Of a stretch of 64,000 nt of DNA, positions 26,401 through 38,400 are shown in pieces. The DNA comes from Mya arenaria (lineage: Eukaryota > Mollusca > Bivalvia > Myida > Myidae). The position numbers and the translations under genes were made by a program. The stretch is from positions 8,644,213 to 8,708,212 of the forward strand of contig NC_069124.1 in the NCBI RefSeq assembly GCF_026914265.1, read 5' to 3'. The notes beneath the pieces were generated by a model. It had not been told where the DNA came from, made no database searches, and saw only the letters and a list, made by a program, of their open reading frames with translations. Every line of letters begins with the position of its first letter. Positions within the stretch are counted from its first letter, which is position 1.

Positions 26401-29400
26401 ATTTTGCTTTGAATGAAGACTTTAAACAAAGATAACTTTACTATTTATTTACCTTTTTAAATGAAACCTAACGCAGTCTGTGCCACTTACAGAGCCAAGC
26501 GTTTTATATTTTACAAGTTTGATTGAGAGTTTAGTTTCGTAAAAACACTTCGATAAACCGCTGCCTGATAGATCACTGTCAAAACTTTATTTTGCAAGCA
26601 GGTTTGTCGAATTGTTTGAAGAAACTAATCACATAACCAACCTCAGGTAATAAAACGAATGCGTGGCTTTTTAAGCGGCATAAACTATCATTGTTTTAAG
26701 TCTTCATTTGAAGTAAAACTTCCGACGTAACATAAATGTAATTTATCACGTGGTATACTTAATTTTAATGTATTCTCTTTCATTAACGGACGCACTTTAT
26801 AACCTTTATCTGGCAAAACAAACTAATCTTGCTCCTCTGAAGTAACACTAGCTAAAAGGTATCTATAGTCATCTCCCCTGATAGATCTCTACCACCATGA
26901 GCGAGTAAAGCTGGACTTCAGCTATTTAACCTTTTTTTTAATATTATTAAATTTCTCATTGTTAGATAGTTTTTTTTATCAAATATCTATTATTCAATGT
27001 GCATTTACTAAAGGTTAAAATACTAAAAAATAAAGATAATTTAAATATATACTGATATGTTATATGTTTACGTGATTTGCATGGTGGCAGTGATTACTGG
27101 ACTGTAAAGGATGCTGCCCCAAATTAAAATAGGAACATTAGACAAATTAGGAGATATACACTGACAATCCGTAAGAAAACTACCTTATCTGTGGCGAATA
27201 CAAGCAGGTCCTTCACAATAGGCCCATAGCCTCCCGGTGTCGCTTGGTCCCTGTGGTCCAGATACGCCCGCACGCCCTCCATCATCATCGCACCGGAAGT
27301 ATCCACATTGAGAATCTTGGCATGAGCCTTCGTGCTCAATACCAGAGCAACAAACAGTTCACCTGTCAAGTAAATAAGACATTTGACAAAATACACTTTT
27401 TAATTATTGAAACGGTGTCCATGCGGAATGTTTTTTGTCTAAAAAAAATAATAATCTTAATTGTCGGCCTTTGTGCAAACGTACACCCGAATAAAGAATT
27501 TTATTTTGCCAATGCAAACTATTTGCTTGATGTCATAGGCTATTGTATTTTCAAAAACTGAACTTACATTACACGTGATGGATAAGGAATGAGCTCCTGT
27601 GATAAATTTATTCAACCATATATTGCTTTGTTGTGTGTAAATATAGTCTTAAAGTTTATTGTAGAGTAACATATTTTAAAAAGAATATAATAATGTTTGA
27701 TAGGAATGTCAGCTTCCTCACTTGCTGATCCGCGTTCACTCTCTAAAAAATCTCCCGCTTCTCTCCCTCTCCTCGAACTTCCTTGCCTTCCACTTCCCTA
27801 CCCCTTTTCCGCCCTTCATCTCGGTCTCTCCTCACATCCCTGACTTTCATCTTTCCTACCCTTTCCCTGCCTATCTCTCTCAAACTCCCTTACCTTTCCT
27901 ACCCTACCCCTCCCCTCCCTTCCTTAATATCACTCCTCACACTCCATTCCCCTCCACTACCCCTCCCTTTCCTACCTCTCTCCCGCTCCTCACACTCCCT
28001 AACGTTCCCCTCCCCTACCCCTTCCGTCCCTACCTATCGCCCTCTCCTTACACTAACTTACCCTCCCCTTGCCTACCCCCCCACACACCTCTCTCCTCTC
28101 CTCACACTCCCTTACCTACCCCTTCCCTACCCACTCCCCTCCCTTCCTCTTTTTTTCCTTCCCACACTCCATTCCCCTCCCCTCCCTATCTCTCTCCCTC
28201 TCCTCACACTCCCTTACCTTCCTCTTCCCTACCCCCTCCCCTCCCTTCCTCTACATCCCTCCTAACACTCCATTTCCCTCCCCTACCCCTTCCCTCCCTA
28301 CCTATCGCCCTCTCCTCACACTCACTTGCCCTCCCCTTGCCTACCCCCTCCATACCTCTCTCCTCTCCTTGCACTCCCTTACTCTTCCCTCCCCTACCCC
28401 CTCACTACCTCTCTCCCTTACCACACACTCCTTTACATTCCACTACCCTAGCCTACCCCTCCCCTCCCTACCTCTTTTCCTCTTTTCACACTCCCTTACC
28501 TCCGCTTCTACTACCCCTCCTCTCCTTACCTCTATCCCTGTCCTCACACTCCCTAACCGTTCCCTTCCTTATCCCCTCCCCTCCCCTGCCCATCTCTCTA
28601 CCTCTCCTCACACTCCCTAACCTACAACTCCCTCCCCCTCCCTACCACTCTCCCTATCCTCACACTTTATACCTCTCCCTCATGCTCCTAGTGTAATATT
28701 TATAATTTCCATTATTTTCATGCCAATGTGTCATATCAAAAACTAGGAAAATGCCGTTCCCTCTGAAAAAATAGTTTAGTTGATAAAGAAGAATCATGGG
28801 ACGGAACAAAAATTACTACTCCTACATGCGGCTTTCTGACCTGGGAACTATTTTGAAAAGTGCAGTACTTTAAATGAATGGGTTATGTATTTTTCCCTGG
28901 CGCATGCTAAAACACGAATTTCAAACCTTTTCCCTCTGGAATATCATCTGCGAATACTGCCTGGCCACAGACAGCGACGTCACCGTGTTTGATACGTGCT
29001 TCGCGACCCACGGCGTCAGTGGAAGTCTGTTCGTGTGTCTGCCTGCTGTGATAGCCTTCCTGGTTATACAGGGGCGTCAAAAGGCTCTGGTAGTCGTTGT
29101 CTGTGGCAATCTGAAACAGGAGCCGGTCACAACACTTAATACAACTTGTAACTTCAAGTACTCATTTTACCATGACATTCAAAAGTTCTGAGTTGAAACA
29201 AATTTACAATGATTTATATAACTATGGTAACTATTGTTTATTATAGTTTTTGAATGCTAATAAATATATTTTGGGTTCAATGTTTCTACTATAGTGTAAG
29301 TGTGTAGTAATTTGTATTTGTTGGCTACAACTACACTTTAGGCCAAAGTATACATGGACCACCTCCATCTTCCTTATATATTTTACCGTATACAAAATAC

Positions 29401-32400
29401 AACAGATACACAAGAATATAGCACGTTATAAATAAATGTCAAAATAATTCCTTGCAAAAAAAATGTACGTGAAGTTAGCGGCCTAGCGGCCTAGCGGCGT
29501 GAAGTTAGCGGCCTAGCGGCCTAGCGGCCTAGCGGCGTGAAGTTAGCGGCCTGGCGGCCTAGCGGCCTAGCGGCGTGAAGTTGGCGGCCTAGCGGCCTAG
29601 CGGCCTGGCGGCCTAATTATTTTTTCTATTTCCAAGCAATTGTTAATGCGTTTTTTTTTAAAACAATGATAAATCAAGGTTTTTTATTCATATAGTTACA
29701 TAGCGGCCTTAAATTTGTATATATTCAGACTATTTTTCTTTACCTTTTATTCTAAAACAATTTTAAATTAACTGTTTTATGCACAAATTATCACTCTGAA
29801 GCGTTTTTCAAACTTTTTTCAAAAAAGTCGATCAAGCACTTCAGAGACCTAGCGGCATAGCGGCCTGAAATTAGCGGCCTAGCGGCCTAAATTGAATCCT
29901 ATTTTAAAGCATGTATACATGCATTTTCTTCTAAAACAATAACATTTTAACTGTTTTTATGCACAAATTAACACTTTGAAGCTATTAGCGATTATCAACA
30001 GGTTTTTTTCAAAAGCGTCGATAAAGCAGTCAGCTATTTCAAAGCATTAAACATGCATGTTCTTCTAAAACAATGATATATTTATTGTTTTTATGCACAA
30101 ATTATCACTCTGAACCGTTTTTCAACTTTAAAAAAAAAAGTCGATCAAGCACTTCAGCGGCCTGGCGGCCTAGCGGCCTAGCGGCGTGAAGTTAGCGGCC
30201 TGGCGGCCTAAAATGGTTTCCTATTTCAAAGCATGTATACATGTATACATATATAACCGCTAGGCCGCTAGGCCGCTAATTTCAGGCCGCTAGGTCGCTG
30301 AAGTGCTCGATCGACTTTTTTGAAAAAAGTTTGAAAAACGCTTCAGAGTGATAATTTGTGCATAAAAACAGTAAATACATCATTGTTTTAGAAGAACAGG
30401 CATGTTTAATGCTTTGAAATAGCTGACTGCTTTATCGACGTTTTTGGAAAAAAAACTGTTGATAATCGCTTCAATGTGTTAATTTGTGCATAAAAACAGT
30501 TAAAATGTTATTGTTTTAGAAGAAAATGCATGTATACATGCTTTGAAATAGGATTCAATTTAGGCCGCTAGGCCGCTAATTTCAGGCCGCTATGCCGCTA
30601 GGCCGCTAGGCCGCTAACTTCACGTCGCTAGGCCGCTAGGCCGCTAACTTCACGCCGCTAGGCCGCTAGGCCGCTAAATTCACGCTGAAGTGCTTGATCG
30701 ACTTTTTTGAAAAAAGTTTGAAAAACGCTTCAGAGTGATAATTTGTGCATAAAACAGTTAATTTAAAATTGTTTTAGAATAAAAGGTAAAGAAAAATAGT
30801 CTGAATATATACAAATTTAAGGCCGCTATGTAACTATATGAATAAAAAACCTTGATTTATCATTGTTTTAAAAAAAAACGCATTAACAATTGCTTGGAAA
30901 TAGAAAAAATAATTAGGCCGCCAGGCCGCTAGGCCGCTAGGCCGCCAACTTCACGCCGCTAGGCCGCTAACTTCACGCCGCTAGGCCGCTAGGCCGCTAG
31001 ACCGCTAACTTCACGCCGCTAGGCCGCTAGGCCGCTAGGCCGCTAACTTCACGCCGCTAGGCCGCTAACTTCACTCCGCTAGGCCGCTAGGCCGCTAACT
31101 TCACGCCGCTAGGCCGCTAGGCCGCTAGGCCGCTAACTTCACGCCGCTAGGCCGCTAGGCCGCTAACTTCACGCCGCTAGGCCGCTAGGCCGCTAACTTC
31201 ACGTACATGCAAAAAAATGAAAATCTTTACGGGCGTTTGTATACCATGTCATTCCGCAACATGACCTTTTTCACATTGACCTGAACTATTTTTAGTTTTG
31301 TCCATACACTTTTTAATAAACAATCAAAAAACTAAATGATTTACCCTAAATTTCCTTCGCTGAATCTTTTATTTTATAACATTCACGCAGAATTTAAGCA
31401 ACAAAATAGACGACATCGCGACTGAAATGCAGTAAATATTATTTTGAATGCATTTCATATGTTTCAAATATAATAAAATTATTCTATATTTATGTGTTTT
31501 CCTCCTTTCTTAGATATACCTGCAGGTCAGTTGTGACCTTTGCGTAAAACTTGAACCAGAAAGAGGACGCCAAAGCCACGCGATATTTGTCCGGTTGGTT
31601 GTCGAAGACGGCTTCCAGGGCCACCGTGAGCCGTTCAAGAACCCCATGCAGTAGATCGTCGTTCCATTTCCTGGAGAAATAAGATCCACTGTGGTCAAAG
31701 AGACGAAGGACTAAGCTTTGCTTCAAACTACGGAAAAGGCTAAGATGAAGCCAGGATTGAATTTTATACGCGCATACCATTTTGATCTTGCGATCTAGGA
31801 TAACCCATAACAGTCATACCAGTGTTTGTGGTGTAAGTTTGTGTTTGGTGTTTGTATTTGGGTATGTGATGTTAATATGCATGTGTCTATCGTTTATTGC
31901 CGTTTGGGCCCTTGCTCTAAACATGGTTTATTTTTGCATTTTTGACTACTTGGCCTGTCCCTATATTTTTCATTGTATCATTGAATATTTTAAATGAAGT
32001 CCTTTTTTGGTTCTATAGATAAACTAGAGTGGAGTCCGGATCATGTACCCAAGCTCTCTTCTTACATACCCTTGTGTTCTTTAAGGTACTCGGTGTAAAG
32101 CTTATCGAGTGTTTTTGAAAGTACCTCATGTATTTGCTTTAAAAAGCAGGAGAGCCAAGAAGTATATTATGGTTAGTTTAAATATCGAACTCTTTTCTGT
32201 CTGTGACACCAGCACTTCTTATGAGACGGTTGTTAATATTGAAGACTTGTTTGTTTTAGTTTTAACTATTTTTTAGCCCAACCTCACGTCCAAATCACGT
32301 CCTAATCAAACATAGGACACACAGGACGTGGACACAATTTCAACGACCATTGTGTAAAGACATACAATAGAAAACGAGGAATTGTTTGCTTCAGTGTCAG

Positions 32401-35400
32401 ATTGCAATACAAATCACGTCGTGAACACCAAAATAAAAATGAAATATAGTTTTAAACACCTACTCAATGAAATAGATAGCGATTTTACACAAACTACCAT
32501 ATTACCTTTTACCTTTTATCCTCTATTACATTAGATGTGTAAATCTATACATACCTTGTATTAAAAGAAGAAAGATCTACGGAGAAAACCTTTGCTTTTG
32601 CGATTCCACCAAAACACATCCTGTAAAAATAAAGATAATATGAGTGCAAAGTGAGAAAGGATTTGTAACACATGTGTAATCAAACAAATATAAGTGTGCA
32701 ATTTATTAAATCAATACTGATAAAAAAGGCGCAAAAAATAACATCTATGGTCACCAATGATGTATTACTACAATGACTACTATGAAAATATAAGTAGCCT
32801 CCAATAGATGAATATTGCTGAGGATGACATTGTGTAAACATGACTTGGGCCTAAAAAATACATTCTGTTCGGGTTACCCGACCCTACCTACGGACTAGGC
32901 GCCGACCCTACCGTTTTTTTAGTCAGTTGATATTTTATGTAGTTTAAAACGGAAGATTACTTGCTCATATAAAGCCTTATAAAAAGAAACACTAGAAGCG
33001 CCGCAATGCGACGAAACCAGGTTTTTGTTATGGGCAATCAGAAATTATAGCCAATTAATTTGTTGTATGACTTTATCTTTACTTTTATCAAAAAGAGACG
33101 TAACTGAAAATTACTCTAATTCAGTTTCTTATGTGTAAAGAGACGTAACTGAAAATTACTCTAATTAAGTATCTTATGTGTTTAGTTTCGCAGCAACATT
33201 CATACTAAGTCTCATGTGAATATCTTTTACCTATTTTTGCATATGACAATGATTTAACTTTCTGCAAGCCAACATCATTAAGTACCAATGACAATTTATT
33301 TTTACAAAGCAAAATGTTTAATCTGATTATTAACACTTTTATAAAATGCAAATGTCAATTTCAATGTAAATTCACTGTTTGCTGAGCAATATTTGAGAAA
33401 ATGGCTAACATATCCATCAATTCTAACTAAGTTGTTGGGCAGAAAAATAGTTTTCTATTTTTAGGGATAGGTAACCTTGACCCCACCTCCCAAGCTAGCT
33501 CTTCACAAAAGCTACCTTCGCTCTAAGTTTCATCAATATCTATCAATGCTAACTAAAGTTATTGGGCAGAAACCATTTTTCTATTTTTAGGTAACAGCGA
33601 CCTTGACCCCACCCCTCAAAAGAAATTCCAAGCTTGCTCTTCACATAAGCTACTAGTACCTACACACAAAATTTCGTCAATATCTATCAATCCTAACTTA
33701 AGTTATTAGGCAGAAACCATTTTTCTATTTTTAGTAACAGTGACCTTGACCTTAGCTCCACCCCCCCCCCCCTCAAAAGCAATCCCAGGCTAGCTCTGTG
33801 CATAAGCTACCTACACACCAAGATTTATCAATATCTATCAATGCTAACTAAAGTTATTGGACGGACACCATTTTTAAATTTTTAGTAACAGTGACCTTGA
33901 CCTTAGCCCCACCCCCATCAAAAGCAATCCCAAGCTAGCTCTTTACATAAGCTACCCACACACCAAGTTTAATCAATATCTATCAATGCTATCAAAAGTC
34001 ATTTGGCAAAAAACATTTTTCTATTTCAAGTAACAGTAACATTGACCGTAGCCCCACCCCACTCAAAAGCAATCCCAAGCTAGCTCTTCACATGCTACTT
34101 ACACACCAAGTTTCATCAATATCTGTCAATCCTAACTAAAGTTATTGGGCGGAAACCATTTTTCTATTTTTTAGTAAAAGTGACCTTGACCATAGCCCCT
34201 CCCCACTCAAAAGCAATTCCAAGCTAGCTCTTCACATAAGCTACCAACACACTAAGTTTCATCAATATCTATCAATGCTAACTTATGTTATTGGGCAGGA
34301 ACCTTTTTTTCTATTTTTAGTAACAAGCGACCTTGACCTTAGCCCCACCACCCTCAAAAGCAATCCCAAGCTAGCTCTGTACATAAGCTACCTACACACT
34401 AAGTTTCATCAAACCCTCAAAAGCAATCCCAAGCTAGCTCTGTACATAAGCTACCTACACAGCAAGTTTCATCAATATCGGTCAATGCTAACTAAAGTTA
34501 TTGGGCAGAAACCATTTTTCTATTTTAAGTAACAGTGACCTTGACCATTTTTCTATTTTAACTAAAAGTGACCTTGACCTTAGCCCCTTCCCACTCAAAA
34601 GCAATCCCAAGCAAGCTCTTCACATAAGCAACTTACACACCAAGTTTCATCAATATCGGTCAATGCAGACTAAAGTTATTGGGCAGAAACCATTTTTCTA
34701 TTTTAAGTAACAGTGACCTTGACCTTAGCCCCATCCCCCTCAATAGCAATTCCAAGCTAGCTCTTCACATAAGCTACCTACACACCAAGTTTCGTCAATA
34801 TCTATCAATCCTAACTAAAGTTATTGGGCAGAAACCATTTTTCAATTTTTAGTAAAAGGCGACCTTGACCTTAGCCCCACCCCCCTCAAAAGCAATCCTA
34901 AGCTAGCTCTTCACATAAGCTATCTACACACCAAGTTTCATCAATATCTATCAATGCTAACTAAAGTTATTGAACAGAAACCAATGTTTGACGAAGCCCG
35001 CCCGCCCGCCCAACGACAACCTCATTCTAATAACCCGGTTTTCGTTGAAAATCTGGTTAAAAAGCCTACCTACCCTACTTATATTAGAAAAAGGATGTAA
35101 CCCTGACCAAACCATTTTTTGAGCTTTGAATAAATAGCGCTACGAAATGCGTTCGTATTTTTCCCGCTGTAATTATACCTTAGGCATGTAAGAGTGTTGT
35201 CCTCTCCAATGGTAGCAGCTGCTGCTCCGTTCACGATCGCGAAGGAAAAAGATCGTCGCTCTGCAACTTTCCAGTACCAACTGTACTCGTGCTAAACAGT
35301 AGATATATACAGCATGTGTTAAACTTTTGTTGAATCTATGAATTGCCGTTAATGTCAACATTTTACGACAATAGCAACGTCATTATAATATTTCAAACGT

Positions 35401-38400
35401 TCGCCCAACCTTACCCGTTCACTATGTGGAATGAAGACTTTAGTTATGATTTCTCCCTTCTCTAGTTTCATGTTCTGAATGGCCGCAGTTCTTTCACCGC
35501 CAACTGAAAACACAGCAACGAAATCACCAAAGATCGCACATTCCATATTAACTACACATATACAAGAAACATTGTCGTGATTATATTCTAGTGTGCTATA
35601 AATGATGCTGTTAATACTCTATCCCATCCACTGTCTTAAAGATTAGTGTTAATTCAACACCATTATATAACTATACTTTTTTTTGTATTGTTTCTTTTCA
35701 AATGATACATCTCGACCATTATACAGTATACAAATTGCAAACACGTACCCTTACTGCTTGACTTACCGGAAGCTATGGTGACAACAGTTGACAGTGTGTG
35801 TAACAGCGTGGAAATGTCCGAGTCGTTCCTGCCACATAACAAACTTCCACCGACCGTCTGAAACAACATGGCCGATCCTTTCGAAATAATACCAGAAATC
35901 TGTAATGCTATTACCATCTTCATTTCAAGAAGACCTATACATACAAATCGTAGGTTCGGGGAAAACACCGGCCATGTAGTTTCAATATTTACGGTATTTC
36001 GTTTTATAATGAATATAACATGGTTTTCATTTTGTCATTTAATATTTTGTACCCTTTCATCTTCTAGTCAAACCATATTATGTATCGTTCACTCAGAACT
36101 GGCATGTTTTCAGTACATGCGTTTGCTGTGAACATTTGCTGTTTGGTTCCCCGCGTAGAGTGTATGCGCTGAGTTGCAACAGGGATACAAAACAATCAAG
36201 TTTGATAACGTTTTGTGAACGCTCGCCCTACTGAACGTATTGCAGAATGCATTTTATATGATAGGTGATGTGTGGTATCATCGAAGTCGGCATTTTCGTT
36301 GATTTAATAAGCAACATGTTTTAAATGAGATGTACTTTTAGCTTTAATAAACTATTCGATACGCTGTTTTATCAGATTACTGTTCCCGGCTGTCACTGTC
36401 AACCAGCCACTATCAACTTAGGCTTTTCGTTCAATTGTAAATTTCGTATTTTTCGGTTCTCTTTTGTGAATTCAGTCCGAGTAGTTGTTTTATATCTATT
36501 TGAATGTGCATTTGTTGTAAGACGTGTTTATGTTCTACAACCAAATAAAGAACGAGGACTATATAAATTCAAAACTTAAAGAATCCCTGACATTTAAAAT
36601 ACTCAAAAACTCAGCAAGAAACTCCCAGTTGTCACAAAGAACGTCCAACATGACTGTACACGTATGTACTCAATAGTTTCGTCGAGATCATGTTAACCTT
36701 GTTCTTTATGTTGGACATTCGTAAGAGTGCAGTATGTCACCGGACCGTTACCTCTACATGAATTGAGAAGGTGAGTAAACCGCCAGGAAGCTCAGCGAGT
36801 AGACCACTCGCCTTGTTAGCGGGAGGCTTTGGGCTCGAGCCCCGGTTTGGCTTCACACTTTCACCAACCAGTGACAATAAGTAATATAAAATAATAAGGA
36901 CTTGAGAGCAAACACTGTTGTAACGATATCATGAACTTACGGCACAGTTTCTTATTTGCTGCACTGCATAATTCGACAACATCTCATAGAGTGCCTTGAT
37001 ATGTCTCTTTTTCCATTCTGAAAAAAGAAAGCTCGTTTTAAGCTTGTTCACAGGTAAATTTGTTTTATTAACAAAACCGAAACGACAACAATAACGAAAC
37101 ATAATAATTCATTTCCCACAAGTAAAACCAAAACCAAACCACCAAAACAAAAGCACTCCAATAAAAAACAAGAACAAAGCAACAAAAACTACAACAGCAT
37201 ATAGTTCAAACGTTGTCGCACATAAAGCCACCAAAAGAGAAATATGCTTGGTATACACTCAGGTATAGTTTATAACAAATCATTTTTTTTAAATTCATTT
37301 GTCTTGGTGGCCGATAGAATCGCACCTTCGTCAATCTTTGCCTCCAGTATTGGAAGTTGTTCCTCGAGCTCATTGATGGTACAGCCGCTTCCCACGGTGA
37401 CGCCGCTGTCACTGACCTCACAACGCTTCAAGTCGGCGACATCACCTCCGTATATCAGGGGGCCTTCAAAATCGTGCTTCTTAATGGCGAACGCTAAAGG
37501 ACAACAAATAATCATATACTATTTTAAAAAGTATACCATCAAAATAAGCACACATGCATTTTCTTTCAAATCAATTAAAAAAATGCATAAATAAATTAAA
37601 GTGTCAATTTCATTTCTACGGCGAAGATGTGCGGTTAACATTTAAAATTCTTAATTTGAAAACTGATCGAGCTGCACTCTGAAATACCACAGACCTGTAG
37701 CCGTGTTTCCCATAACGAGAAGGGCGTACGGGAAGGAGTCACGGAGCTGCAGCAGCTGATGGACATTCACTGGCCGGTACCACGTGATCTTGCCGTTCCC
37801 AAACACCGCTTGGTTCGAGCGGTACGCATCCGACAACTGGAATGAAGTGTACATAGTTAATACATAAGGGGAAACGTCGGAAAGTCCGGGGGTCATCAAA
37901 GCAAGTTCCAGGACATCATTTACTGTGAATTCATAAATGTTCGTGGGACATTAATGTTCGTGTTTTTTCGTGGGTTGTGTGATCCACGAAATCAAGATCC
38001 CACGAAATATAGACCCGTTATTCGCTTTTTAACTACCATGTTATGTACATACAGCGTAATTCCGAACTCACTGTATATCTTACAGTGATTGTTTTGTTAA
38101 TATATTATATCTGCCTTTAACAAATAATAAACCAAAATAGATATGCCACAAAATACAATGCTTGTTGACTGTTTGTCATTGAATGATTTGCAAATTTGGT
38201 GATATATATCAATAAGTTGATACACCGTTGAGTGACCAGGAATAAAACCCGACTGATACTTGTAAATGAGGTTGTTATGGTGCATATAATTGTACATGTG
38301 TTTAAAAATACTTCGTTCCATTACCTTTCCCACACAACTTATCAACGAAATAGGTCTATAGTAAGACACCAAAGTACGGTCACCCTTTTTATAAAGAGGC

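Noticed and set aside
27722..28696. 324-codon Pro/Ser/Leu-rich frame
   Set aside because: Low-complexity pyrimidine tract inside intron 16; other frames are open as well.
36784..36855. Functional tRNA gene
   Set aside because: A- and B-box-like parts exist but the acceptor stem does not pair.
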